Shown here: piece after piece, positions 53,297 to 61,643 of the stretch
How the letters are laid out: every line of letters starts with the position of its first letter
Position numbering within the stretch: position 1 is the first letter of the stretch
DNA from: Caenibius sp. WL
Lineage (GTDB): Bacteria; Pseudomonadota; Alphaproteobacteria; Sphingomonadales; Sphingomonadaceae
Length of the DNA: 64,000 nt
Direction of reading: 5' to 3'
NCBI RefSeq assembly: GCF_019803445.1
Contig: NZ_CP081844.1
Coordinates: forward strand, 1,004,501-1,068,500
The notes under the pieces: generated by a model
Told to the model about the DNA's origin: nothing
Seen by the model: the letters and a program-made list of their open reading frames with translations, nothing else
The model's database searches: none
Translations under genes and position numbers: made by a program

Positions 53297-55150
53297 TCAG
53301 GTCACCGCTGTGTTTAGGTTTTGGATGAACTGCAGGCTGCCGCCATATTTGTAGAAGACGCGCGCGCGGTTCTCGTCGTTAAAGAAGATCTTCACATGAT
53401 GCGCCGCCGTCGGGAATTTCTTCGCCTCGAGCTGGGGCTTACCCATGAAGCCTTTGTCGCGAGAGATAGCGGTATGATTGGCGCTATCGCCGTATCCGGC
53501 GATACTTGACGCTGTATGAACAGCGAGCGTTCCTCCGCCGCCAGCCATGACCGCCGCGATATAGTCGATTAGGAATTGAGGCAGCGCGTCATTGCCAAGC
53601 TTTGTGCGCAAAGTGTGGAGCGTAGCTATGTCGGTCTGAGCGCCCAGTACGATCTTATCGAGCTCGGCATCGAAATCGAAGATTCCGAATGACATCTCGC
53701 CCTTGTCGAGCACCACCGTCGCCTTATCGATGCTCGAATCCGACGCGACCGCCACCTTGCTGTCACCAATCCACACCGGTGAACCGAGGCTGCTTTTGAC
53801 GGTTTGCAAGGCGAGGCGGTGAAACACAAAACACCGATGCCAATCGGCGTAGAGCTGCGTCGGGATGGTGAGTTCGAAATTTTTGAGATAGGCGCCGCGA
53901 GCGCCAAACATGCGCGCGCGCTGGATGTACGTGTCTTGCTGCAGCTTGTGCTTCACGTCGCGGGTGAAAAACATCGACAGCAGATTGGGAAAGGTCACGC
54001 CGCGCGAGACGATGTTGCCGCCGATGATGATCGTGAACGGCGAGCTGGGCTCGGTTGCACTGTCGCCAGCAGCCTTGCGATCACGCTCGCTGTTCAGCAC
54101 CACCAGGCTCGCACGCGATGCATTCTCTACTACATAAGAGGTGAGCTGATCGGCATCGACTGCGGGATAAAGGTCCTGCGCGGCAGCATGGACGCGCGTG
54201 ACGAGGTCGTCGAAGGCATCGCTATCGGTCTCGGTGAGCGCGTGCACTGCTTCCTCGATCGTGATCCGATCAATTTCGTGATCGAGCTTCCGCCCGCTGG
54301 TGTGGACCAGCATGGTAAAGTTCTCTTCCTTGTCGTTGACAACTGTATTCATATAAGCGGCGGTGACGAGAAAGCGGACCAGTGCGCCCCGCGCATCCTG
54401 CGGATTGCCGCCCTGCTGCAGATAGACGAGCCGATAGGGCGCCTTCTTGTCGAGCGGGAAGAACACATCCTGGCCGGTATATTTTGCGTGCGGTGGAAAG
54501 TTTACCCACTTCTCAGTGTCGTTCTGAAAAGTGTTGTTGAGGTCCAACCGGGCGGGCGTCGCAGTGACTCCGACGTACATCCCGCCATTGCCGATCAGTT
54601 GACCGACGAGATTGTTTATCGTGGTCTTAGTACCCTGGTTCACCTTCGCATTGGGAGTCGCATAATCAGCCTCGTCGTCAATCACGACCACCTTGCCCAT
54701 ATCCTTGATCCGCTCGATTAGCTTCTCAAGGTCGCGCGCATTCTTTTTGCAGAACACTACAAGCTCGGGCGGGTTTTGCGCCGGGGCGATCTGCAAAAGT
54801 TCGGACAGGTTTTTTGGCGCCGGTGCTAGCCCGGATGCCTTAAAACGCCGCAGGTTCTGCGACAGCAAATCAACGCTGTCGTTCATGAGGTGAACGATGA
54901 TCTTATGCCCGGCGTCGAGCAGCTTGGCGGTCAGGCAGATCATCATCTCGGTCTTGCCGCTCTGCGGCTCCCCGTAGATCACTAGTGCGCCATTCGCCGC
55001 TGTGGTCAGGTTTTGGATCGCTCCCTCGACCGCCGCCTCGATGCTGCCGGTTGCGATGTCATAACCCTTCAGACGTTCCAGCTGTTTCTCGTAGCGATTG
55101 GCGAGCTTCGCCTTTGCCTTGTACTTGGCAAGATCCAACAAGTTCGACAC
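53297..55150 (-). CDS. Z1-type superfamily II helicase/ATPase
   Basis: A protein of about 617 residues. Walker A is GEPQSGKT (60-67), the DEAD box appears as VVIDDEADYA (155-164), motif III as VTATPA, motif V as GGNIVSRGVTF (377-387) and motif VI as QDTYIQRARMFGAR. These fit the Z1 domain, known from restriction-like systems. The GTG at 55150 has a GAGGGG site; a GTG at 55174 would add eight residues. It follows the nuclease-like gene on the same strand by about 85 bp and meets the methyltransferase tail-to-tail. DNA translocation is inferred. Confidence 0.85.
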   Translation of the reverse strand: MSNLLDLAKYKAKAKLANRYEKQLERLKGYDIATGSIEAAVEGAIQNLTTAANGALVIYGEPQSGKTEMMICLTAKLLDAGHKIIVHLMNDSVDLLSQNLRRFKASGLAPAPKNLSELLQIAPAQNPPELVVFCKKNARDLEKLIERIKDMGKVVVIDDEADYATPNAKVNQGTKTTINNLVGQLIGNGGMYVGVTATPARLDLNNTFQNDTEKWVNFPPHAKYTGQDVFFPLDKKAPYRLVYLQQGGNPQDARGALVRFLVTAAYMNTVVNDKEENFTMLVHTSGRKLDHEIDRITIEEAVHALTETDSDAFDDLVTRVHAAAQDLYPAVDADQLTSYVVENASRASLVVLNSERDRKAAGDSATEPSSPFTIIIGGNIVSRGVTFPNLLSMFFTRDVKHKLQQDTYIQRARMFGARGAYLKNFELTIPTQLYADWHRCFVFHRLALQTVKSSLGSPVWIGDSKVAVASDSSIDKATVVLDKGEMSFGIFDFDAELDKIVLGAQTDIATLHTLRTKLGNDALPQFLIDYIAAVMAGGGGTLAVHTASSIAGYGDSANHTAISRDKGFMGKPQLEAKKFPTAAHHVKIFFNDENRARVFYKYGGSLQFIQNLNTAVT

Positions 55151-55234
55151 CCCCGTCCCCTCGATGCGCTTCACCGCCGAAGATAGGACCTCAGGCGCAG
55201 AAATCGAGCATCAACTTTATCCAATTCGCCTAGT

Positions 55235-56668
55235 TCAATCCGATCGATAGATGTGGCCTTCCTCTGGGACGCCTCCGACGTGCGTGCCGCCGGTCAAGTC
55301 GACATGGACGCGTACAGGCGAATCGCTTGGGTCGCGCTTGTCGAACTTCACGGCCAGAGTCACCGAGCGCTGTCCGCTCAGAATCGCGTTAACAATGTCA
55401 CCGAGAACGGTCGACTGCGCAGTGTTGCTGCCAATCCAGCCTTTCGATACGAGATAGATGAAGCCAGTATTGTCTAGATGACGTCCCGCATTATCGAAAG
55501 TCAGCTGCCGGCCCTGACGAGGCCCGAGCGTCGTGGGGTGTTGTTCCAAAATCCGCCAATAGTCGATCGGGAGATACATGCCGCGAATAAGCTCAGGCTT
55601 GTCAGGCTCGAACACAACGCGTGGACAGAATTTGAGAAAGAAAGGGTTCTCGCTGAGCCGGAAGCCGTGCGGCTCGGCGTTTCGCGCGATCGTGCCTAAC
55701 AGCTTCAGCGCGGAGTCCATCCGCGCGATTTCCTTGGTGAGATCGTCCTTGGGAAAGCGGAATACCGCCCCGGAATGTTCCTGCTCCATCGCCTTGTACT
55801 GGACGCACACGAAGGAATGGAAGCTATGATTATAGTAGATGAGGTCGACCCCGAGCGTCTCCTCGAGCCGCTGGTGATTGGCGTGCAAGAGGATGAGCCG
55901 CGTGTCGTCATTTTCGAAGCGCACCGCGCCGAATTTGGTCTGGTCGAGGCGCTCGAATCCCGGAACGACCTGCATATCGTTCTGGATCATCGTGTCTTCG
56001 CGAAGCGGCACCGCATTGAGCCCATCTAGGAAAGAGGCTGTTCGAGCCCGCTCGGAGGGGTCCCAGGTGAGGCTGGCTTCGCGTTCGCCTTCGTCGAAGC
56101 CGGCCAACCTTAAGGCGGCGGCGACGGCTTCATGCTCGAGCGCCATCGTCTCGCGCTCGTTTGCCGACATCTCATCGATCATTCGTTCGCGGTAGGGTAC
56201 CAAGCGCTCAATGGCGTCGCGAACCTCATCGAACGCGTTGACCAAGATGTCCTGAACAACCGACCACTGTTTGGCGGTAATAAGCCCGCCACCCTCGAAC
56301 GCACTGCGTAGCCGATCACGCAGTGCGACGGGAAACAGGTTTAGAAGGTCCTCGGTGGTGATCGGCGCCTTCAGCGCCACCGTGCGCATCATGTTCAACC
56401 GGCGCCGACTGGTCGCCGAAGTTCGCCCACGCTTTGCTCGAGAAACGTGCGTGATGAAGCCAGGAGATAGTGACAGTAAGGTAATCAGTCGATCACGCGA
56501 TAGCACGCTGAACGACGGGACGGATTCCGCAAACTCCATGTCGCCGTCGGCATAGGCAGCGAGTTCGTCCGCGCGAGACGACTCGGTGATGATCAAAACG
56601 TAGCCCGCAGTTTGGATCATATAGCGTTGGCATCCCCAATTCGAGACCACATACCATAGCGACGCCAT
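55235..56668 (-). CDS. Probable PD-(D/E)XK-type nuclease, partner of the Z1 helicase
   Basis: A 477-residue protein without a named family that I recognise. In its middle it carries a pattern like a restriction-nuclease core: a glutamate helix HQRLEETLG (around 265-273), then VDLIYYN with Asp275, then FVCVQYKAME with Gln290 and Lys292 in the (D/E/Q)xK position. The N-terminal region is helical (RLVPYRERMIDEMSANERETMALEHEAVAAAL). It is upstream of the Z1 gene on the same strand, probably in one operon. The nuclease call rests on the motif pattern only. Confidence 0.6.
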   Translation of the reverse strand: MASLWYVVSNWGCQRYMIQTAGYVLIITESSRADELAAYADGDMEFAESVPSFSVLSRDRLITLLSLSPGFITHVSRAKRGRTSATSRRRLNMMRTVALKAPITTEDLLNLFPVALRDRLRSAFEGGGLITAKQWSVVQDILVNAFDEVRDAIERLVPYRERMIDEMSANERETMALEHEAVAAALRLAGFDEGEREASLTWDPSERARTASFLDGLNAVPLREDTMIQNDMQVVPGFERLDQTKFGAVRFENDDTRLILLHANHQRLEETLGVDLIYYNHSFHSFVCVQYKAMEQEHSGAVFRFPKDDLTKEIARMDSALKLLGTIARNAEPHGFRLSENPFFLKFCPRVVFEPDKPELIRGMYLPIDYWRILEQHPTTLGPRQGRQLTFDNAGRHLDNTGFIYLVSKGWIGSNTAQSTVLGDIVNAILSGQRSVTLAVKFDKRDPSDSPVRVHVDLTGGTHVGGVPEEGHIYRSD

Positions 56669-57100
56669 CCCTTAGCGCTACCTCCGTCGTCGCTTCCCCG
56701 ATCTTTCTCATATGCAGGCTCGCGGCCGCGCATTCAGCGCACCCTTCTTCTGATCGATCCCGCCCACACCTCCTGCTCACTACCCTAACTGCTGACCAAT
56801 CCACATGGCCGAGCGTCCGCTTTCAGGGAAGCAGTGCGATCACTCGAACGGCGGCTATGTCGGCGAAGCCGGATAGGTAGAGCATCTCGTTTACACCGAG
56901 AGGGTGTACCAAACTCAAGGTGAGCAATCGGCAGGTTTTAGGCTTCGCAATCGAGCCGCGATGCAGCGGCTATGTCAGTGAGATCGGCTTGGTCTTGCGC
57001 TCAGTGAGTGGCTGCAGATCCCGATGAAATCCAGTAATTCGATCGACCTTCAATCACAAGGTCTTGCTCGACCCATGAGGTGGAGCGATGAGCGTTCACC
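56669..57100. other. Intergenic stretch with dispersed repeat copies
   Basis: About 430 bp between the nuclease-like gene and a HEPN-like gene. It contains one full and one partial copy of the element marked by CCGCTTTCAGGGAA and CGGCTATGTCGGCG (56811-56871 and about 56964-56980). I see no gene. Divergent promoters should be here. Confidence 0.5.
56811..56871. repeat. Dispersed intergenic repeat, copy A
   Basis: It contains GTCCGCTTTCAGGGAA followed about 25 bases later by CGGCGGCTATGTCGGCG. The two blocks recur together at 61581-61643 and singly at 56964, 57924 and 60501. It sits in a gap between island genes. Confidence 0.65.
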
Positions 57101-57901
57101 ATGAAACGAATCGACGTCAACAGGCTGCTGAAGCCTATGAGCTACATCGGAGGGGCAATATCGGAGTGGCGTCTGCTGCAGCAACTCGAAGGACACATCA
57201 CTCCGGCAGTAATTCCGTTCGACACGCGGGTTGGATTTATGAAAAGCGTAGAGCTCCTGAAAGAGGCAGCTTCGGATCTATCGATGAGGACCTCGCTGGG
57301 CGTCATAGAGGCAGAATGGGACGATGCCTTAGCGCAGATCGCGGTCAACCGACCACTTTCGGCCCACGAGTTGCAGCGACTGGCGAGTTACGGCGAGAGA
57401 GTTTCAACCGTGTTCGCTACTGAAGCTTGCTCACTGGCATTGATGACGCTCGCGCCCGTGCATGCAGGCTATGCCGCGCCAGAGCGACCGCTATTTGGCG
57501 ATCAGGTTGAGGAGGCATTCCCAACCGCATCTGCCGAAATAGCGGATGCGGGCCGATGCCGGGCAGCGGGTCTCTGGACGGCTTGCGTTACCCATCTCAT
57601 GCGCGCGCTAGAGCCCGGGCTCGACGCACTCGCCGCCTGGGCTGGCGCTACGCCGGAACCTAACTGGAACGCCACTCTGAATCAGATTGAAGCACGCCTG
57701 CGAGAAATCCGCAAAGGCGTAGACGGGGACGAGGCGGAACGCTGGGCGTCAGAGGCAGCGCTTCAACTGCGCGCCGTTAAGAATGCTTGGCGCAATCACG
57801 CGATGCACGGCCGCGTCCGATACGGGGAGGACGATGCCGTAAGGGTATTCGATTCGACCAAGTACCTAATGCAGACTTTAGCTGGACGGCTCACTGAGTA
57901 A
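57101..57901 (+). CDS. HEPN-like protein 1
   Basis: A 266-residue, largely helical protein. Near the C-terminus it has AVKNAWRNHAMHGR, which contains the RNxxxH motif (Arg231, Asn232, His236) of HEPN ribonucleases, following helices that include AGLWTACVTHLMRALEPGL. HEPN domains commonly act as toxin or abortive-infection RNases. No obvious antitoxin lies beside it. The family name is unknown to me; the motif and helical context are what is seen. Confidence 0.6.
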   Translation: MKRIDVNRLLKPMSYIGGAISEWRLLQQLEGHITPAVIPFDTRVGFMKSVELLKEAASDLSMRTSLGVIEAEWDDALAQIAVNRPLSAHELQRLASYGERVSTVFATEACSLALMTLAPVHAGYAAPERPLFGDQVEEAFPTASAEIADAGRCRAAGLWTACVTHLMRALEPGLDALAAWAGATPEPNWNATLNQIEARLREIRKGVDGDEAERWASEAALQLRAVKNAWRNHAMHGRVRYGEDDAVRVFDSTKYLMQTLAGRLTE

Positions 57902-58143
57902 CCATCACGCAGCTTGCTGAACAGACGTCGGCTTTCAGGGAATCTCTTTGGGATGTCAGATGTCTCCTTTGTCGGCGGGGGTCGTCATCGGCTTTGCGCC
58001 CTGCTGCCAGCCGTTCAAGATCGGCCGGGCCGTTCCCGAAGCTAAGGTCCGTTCGTGTAGAGGTTGGACGTAGGCGCTGGAAACAGAGCACCGTGCAGCC
58101 TACTGCGAGTTCTCTAAAAGGCGTTTAAGGCGGGTGTACGACT
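57902..58143. other. Spacer with a partial repeat
   Basis: A 242-bp gap holding the partial repeat block CGGCTTTCAGGGAA (about 57929-57942). No gene is supported. Confidence 0.4.
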
Positions 58144-59064
58144 ATGATGACTTTCGGCCGGCAGGCAAAGCTCGGCGGGTTCCTGATCACGAAGCGCGAT
58201 GAGACGCTCAAGTCGCTAACGACGGGTCGGGATTATCTTGCTTCTGTGGGCACAGGGGGTCTCAAGCCGGATCAGGCGACATTTCATTTCCGCTCCTATG
58301 TCAGTGGCATCTATAGCCTGTTCGAAGGGTACCTGCTGGATCTCGCGTCGGAGATGCTGCTCTGTTTTCCCGACAAGCTTCGGGACAGCGAATATCGACT
58401 TAAAGATTTTGTCGCCGAGCCCGGTGATTTCCTAGAATCCACGGTCGAGAAGCAGACGGATGCCCTTGGATACAAGCGGTTCGACGTAATCGTAGAGAAG
58501 GTGATGGCCCTATTCCAGAGTAAGCCGTTCAGCAGTCCCGCAGTTGAGTTGGTGCAGGAGTTTAAAGCAACCCGCGATCTCTATGTACATAATCGCGGCG
58601 AGTGGAACGCCACTTACGCGGGCAAGGCCGGGCCTGCGGCACGGCGCGATCCGGGTCGCGGCAAGCCCATGCCACTCGACCGAGCCTACACCGAAGCGGG
58701 GACCGACGCTATGATAGCATTCGTTACCGACTTCCATGCTCAGGGACCACGTCAATATGAGCGCTTCACTAAGGCGCGGGCCCTCGAAGGGATGTGGACC
58801 GCGTCGGCTCTCTCCGCGATAATGCCCTTCTCAGATGCTTGGTCGGTAGAGTCCGGGTTGGACATTGCGCGGCCCACGCCTCGAGCAACCGATTGGGCTT
58901 GGTCCCATTCTGAGCGATGCCTTTACGACTTCTTCTTGAGAATATACTCAGACAGCTATCCTGGCGCATCGAATGACATGCATCTTGCAATTGAGCGGTG
59001 GCCTGTCAATTCCAATTCTGGTCAAGTCATTCTTAGTTGGTTGCGTGATCCTTTCTTCTTCTGA
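58144..59064 (+). CDS. HEPN-like protein 2
   Basis: A 306-residue protein. The segment VQEFKATRDLYVHNRG contains Arg144-x4-His149 followed by Asn, a pattern frequent in RiboL-PSP-HEPN and related families. The preceding region is helical (SYVSGIYSLFEGYLLDLASEMLL). A different, Trp-rich C-terminal part has no known match. It may be an RNase effector in phage defence; this is inferred from the motif and island context. Confidence 0.6.
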   Translation: MMTFGRQAKLGGFLITKRDETLKSLTTGRDYLASVGTGGLKPDQATFHFRSYVSGIYSLFEGYLLDLASEMLLCFPDKLRDSEYRLKDFVAEPGDFLESTVEKQTDALGYKRFDVIVEKVMALFQSKPFSSPAVELVQEFKATRDLYVHNRGEWNATYAGKAGPAARRDPGRGKPMPLDRAYTEAGTDAMIAFVTDFHAQGPRQYERFTKARALEGMWTASALSAIMPFSDAWSVESGLDIARPTPRATDWAWSHSERCLYDFFLRIYSDSYPGASNDMHLAIERWPVNSNSGQVILSWLRDPFFF

Positions 59065-59101
59065 GAACGGATTTACTCCTCAAGTTAGGTTGAGAGCCAC
59101 C

Positions 59102-59728
59102 GTGAGCAAATTCGTCCTGCCGATGTCCGACTTCAACCGCGTTCATCAGGTCATCCACGGCACCATCAAAGATGAGGGCAATCCGGGAAAGGCATGCACC
59201 CTCTTCGCCTGCATCGGAGCGTTGATCTTGAACAAGCATTACAAGATTCCGGCTCGAGCGGTGGCGGGGGGCTTCGCTATGTGCGTGGCGCCTGAGAAAA
59301 ACATGTTCTTTGGACGTGACGGCGGCGGCACCGTCGAGTTCGATGAAGATGGATTCCACATGTGGGTGCAAACCGAAACGCACATCATCGATTTTATGTC
59401 ACCATTGTATGAGGAGGCGTTCGAGGATGTGCAGCAGGAGATGGTCATCCCTCGACGCATGTTTCAGAAGCGTCTCGCCGATGAAGCGCTGAGCCTGGAT
59501 GATCTCAACGAGGTAGGCGACTTCTACGCGATGCCCGATCCCGACCTCGGTGAGCGACTGATCGATAGCATTCTGAAAAGGCCGCTCAATACCGACATCA
59601 TCCAGATTGCTGACACTTGGTTCGGGACGCGCCGCGGAAAGCAGAGGCCATCTCTGACTATTGGAAGCAATGACGGGCTTGTCCGCGAACTCCGACTACC
59701 GAATACGCTCGCTCGGGGCTCATGGTAA
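59102..59728 (+). CDS. DUF2026 protein, possible transglutaminase-like fold
   Basis: A 208-residue protein matching DUF2026: FNRVHQVIHGTIKDEGNPGKACTLFACIGALILNKHYKIPARAVAGG. A Cys32 (GKAC), His86 (GFHMWV) and Asp97 (IIDFMSP) in this order suggest a papain- or transglutaminase-like triad. I chose the GTG at 59102; an ATG at 59123 lacks a ribosome site. It follows HEPN-like protein 2 by 37 bp on the same strand and may be co-transcribed. Confidence 0.75.
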   Translation: MSKFVLPMSDFNRVHQVIHGTIKDEGNPGKACTLFACIGALILNKHYKIPARAVAGGFAMCVAPEKNMFFGRDGGGTVEFDEDGFHMWVQTETHIIDFMSPLYEEAFEDVQQEMVIPRRMFQKRLADEALSLDDLNEVGDFYAMPDPDLGERLIDSILKRPLNTDIIQIADTWFGTRRGKQRPSLTIGSNDGLVRELRLPNTLARGSW

Positions 59729-59778
59729 CAACCGATGAATAATGCTCAGTCCTCTCCATCCGACCCGATGGTGGCGAG

Positions 59779-60426
59779 ATGGCGCTGATCGGCAACATCG
59801 ATCCGTCCTGGAAGGACATGTCGAAATTCGTGGTCCACTTCGCGAAGGCGACCCCTGCGAAATCGGCTTACAATAATGCGATCTCGATCCTGTACGAGCG
59901 GCGCATTATCGCGAAAAACATCTTCGGCGCCGGCCGGCACCTCGCGCCGGCGAGGAAGTCGGTATGCTTCAGCGAGGTGCCGCTTCACCACCTGAAGCGG
60001 CCTGCAGATGTTCGAGGGCAGCACGGCATCGGCTTCCGGAAGGAGTATGTCGTCGAACGTGGAGGTGGTCCTATCCTCTACGCCTACAAGGACACGATGC
60101 AGGCAAAGGCGGTCAACGCGATGGTGCATGAAGCGGTGAACAATCCAGGTTCGCCCATCTGGGACGTCGCGCCGTTCGTGGACTTGCCGGGCACCTACGG
60201 CAAGTCGACATACCTCTATGAATGGGAAAGGGAATGGCGTCACGTCGACGACCTCCACTTCGCCGAGACGGACCCCGCGTTCCTGATCATCCCGGAGGAC
60301 CTCCATGAAGCGGCGAGAGATTTTTTCGCGTCCGCCAAGCTGGAAAATGTGGGGCCTAGCTACGCATGTCCTTTCGTCGATCCTTACTGGGGAGAGGACA
60401 GGATAGAAGCAGCCTTGCATCCTTAA
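59779..60426 (+). CDS. AbiGi-like abortive infection family protein
   Basis: A 215-residue protein. KFVVHFAKATP, AYNNAISILYERRIIAKN, SVCFSEVPLHHL and HGIGFRKEYVVERGGGPILYAY follow the layout of the AbiGi-type family of abortive-infection proteins. AbiGi is described as an antitoxin partner, but no AbiGii-like gene is adjacent. It is the fourth same-strand gene of a series of candidate defence genes. The match is from memory of family patterns, so moderate. Confidence 0.55.
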   Translation: MALIGNIDPSWKDMSKFVVHFAKATPAKSAYNNAISILYERRIIAKNIFGAGRHLAPARKSVCFSEVPLHHLKRPADVRGQHGIGFRKEYVVERGGGPILYAYKDTMQAKAVNAMVHEAVNNPGSPIWDVAPFVDLPGTYGKSTYLYEWEREWRHVDDLHFAETDPAFLIIPEDLHEAARDFFASAKLENVGPSYACPFVDPYWGEDRIEAALHP

Positions 60427-60500
60427 AACTCGTCCGGAATCCCCTGTTCACACCGTTTGCGGGCCATGAATGTACGGCGGCTTTTGACGGGCTAATCCGA

Positions 60501-60528
60501 GGCAGGGAATGGCGGCTATGTCAGCGGG
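60501..60528. repeat. Dispersed intergenic repeat, partial copy D
   Basis: GGCAGGGAATGGCGGCTATG followed by TCAGCGGG joins the CAGGGAA block directly to the CGGCTATGTC block, as if the middle of the longer element had been deleted. Confidence 0.5.
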
Positions 60529-60639
60529 AGCAGCATCCGACCAAAAAAGCCGTCCCGAATGCGGGCGGCATTACGAAACCGCCCTTGGTTGGACCGGCAA
60601 GATTGACCCGAGCCTCCTAGCTTGGCAATACCGATGCGG

Positions 60640-60701
60640 GATGATGGTGTAATGGAAACACGCCCCTCGGGGAGTCTATCCGGGTTCGATTCCCGGTCAT
60701 C
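60640..60701 (+). other. Degenerate tRNA-like sequence
   Basis: A perfect T-arm (CCGGG-TTCGATT-CCCGG), a D-arm (GTGT-AATGGAA-ACAC) and a five-pair acceptor (GATGA/TCATC) are present. The 18 bases between D- and T-arms cannot form a normal anticodon stem, so it is unlikely to be a functional tRNA. It may be an element-borne tRNA remnant or an attachment-site scar. Confidence 0.5.
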
Positions 60702-60736
60702 AAAGGGCATTCACTGAGTGCCCTTTGATGACCGGG
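60692..60736. repeat. 18-bp perfect inverted repeat
   Basis: CCCGGTCATCAAAGGGCA (60692-60709) and TGCCCTTTGATGACCGGG (60719-60736) are perfect inverted arms around a 9-base loop. The left arm begins inside the tRNA-like T-arm. No T-run follows the hairpin, so it is not a standard terminator; it ends 10 bases before a start codon. Confidence 0.8.
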
Positions 60737-60746
60737 GATGAATTGA

Positions 60747-61475
60747 ATGCCAGCGACGCCAGAAAATCTCTACAAAGCTCACGTGAAGAATCTGCGTGCG
60801 GTTGATACTGCGCTTGAGCGAATGTTGCGTGAGCTGAACGCTGCTCTCTCACGATGCGACGAGACCACCTCCGACGCATTGCTTAAAACAACAATGCTTC
60901 TGCTCGGAGCGTGGGCCGAAGATCGCTTAAGAAAGATGCTGTTCGAGCCCAATGGGTTCACCCCTGCCGAGCGGCAGCAAATAACAAGCGCAGGATCACA
61001 AATTGAAATTTGGAAGGCCGCTTTGGAACGAGGGTTCAGGAAGCGATATCAAATTCCGTTGGCCGATCTTTCACAGACACTCCCGCTTACTCCACGAGCC
61101 CGTTATGCAGCGCTCCTGAGCGTCATCGAAGATGATCTGAGGCCGATAATCGAGGTGCGAAATAAGCTTGCCCACGGGCAGTGGATAAGGCCGCTTAATT
61201 CCGAAAACGATGATTACTCACCGGTCCATATGCAGCAAATTAACGGAGAGAACGCTCATTCGGTGAAATGTAAGCATCGGCTTCTCGAGTATCTTTCGCA
61301 GATTATCCATGATTTGGCCGCCGGAGGCCAGGCATTTGAGCGGGACTTCGATGGGCATTATTCTAAATTGGAACACGCTAAGCGCGAAACCACCTCTCGC
61401 TCTTACCAAAAATGGCTCGCGGCGATGCGTGCCAAATACCAGCGAGGTCGGGCCCGGCGAACCGGGCAAGCGTGA
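60747..61475 (+). CDS. HEPN-like protein 3
   Basis: A 242-residue helical protein. IIEVRNKLAHGQW contains the RNxxxH motif (Arg138, Asn139, His143) characteristic of HEPN domains, preceded by long helices (TTMLLLGAWAEDRLRKMLF). The C-terminus is basic (AMRAKYQRGRARRTGQA). It is probably a nuclease-type effector or RNA-binding protein; no partner is adjacent. Its ribosome binding region overlaps the end of the inverted repeat. Confidence 0.65.
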   Translation: MPATPENLYKAHVKNLRAVDTALERMLRELNAALSRCDETTSDALLKTTMLLLGAWAEDRLRKMLFEPNGFTPAERQQITSAGSQIEIWKAALERGFRKRYQIPLADLSQTLPLTPRARYAALLSVIEDDLRPIIEVRNKLAHGQWIRPLNSENDDYSPVHMQQINGENAHSVKCKHRLLEYLSQIIHDLAAGGQAFERDFDGHYSKLEHAKRETTSRSYQKWLAAMRAKYQRGRARRTGQA

Positions 61476-61580
61476 GGCGACGTACTCGCGTCAGGAGGGC
61501 GCTTGGATGCTCATCGGCGCCCTTGTCATCCAAGCAGAACGTCTTAAATGTTGCCGGAGAGCGGCTGCACCGGAGATCGT

Positions 61581-61643
61581 GAACGAACGACCGCTTTCAG
61601 GGAATTCCGTACAACCGTGGAACGACGGCTATGTCGGCGGCTG
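61581..61643. repeat. Dispersed intergenic repeat, copy E
   Basis: ACGACCGCTTTCAGGGAA and CGACGGCTATGTCGGCG are 25-30 bases apart, as in copy A at 56811. The conserved ends and variable middle resemble short extragenic repeats common in sphingomonad genomes. Confidence 0.65.

Larger units (their letters stand above)
60427..60746. other. Intergenic stretch with repeat, tRNA-like sequence and inverted repeat
   Basis: A 320-bp gap that contains a partial dispersed repeat (60501-60528), a degenerate tRNA-like sequence (60640-60701) and an 18-bp perfect inverted repeat (60692-60736). No protein gene is supported. Confidence 0.6.

Noticed and set aside
53297-56668. Known Z1/GHKL/DUF4420/AIPR type cluster
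   Set aside because: No GHKL ATPase and no AIPR-like protein are present, and the 477-residue neighbour does not look like DUF4420 to me, although a search could change this.
60640-60701. Functional tRNA gene
   Set aside because: The region between the D- and T-arms is too short and unpaired to form an anticodon arm.
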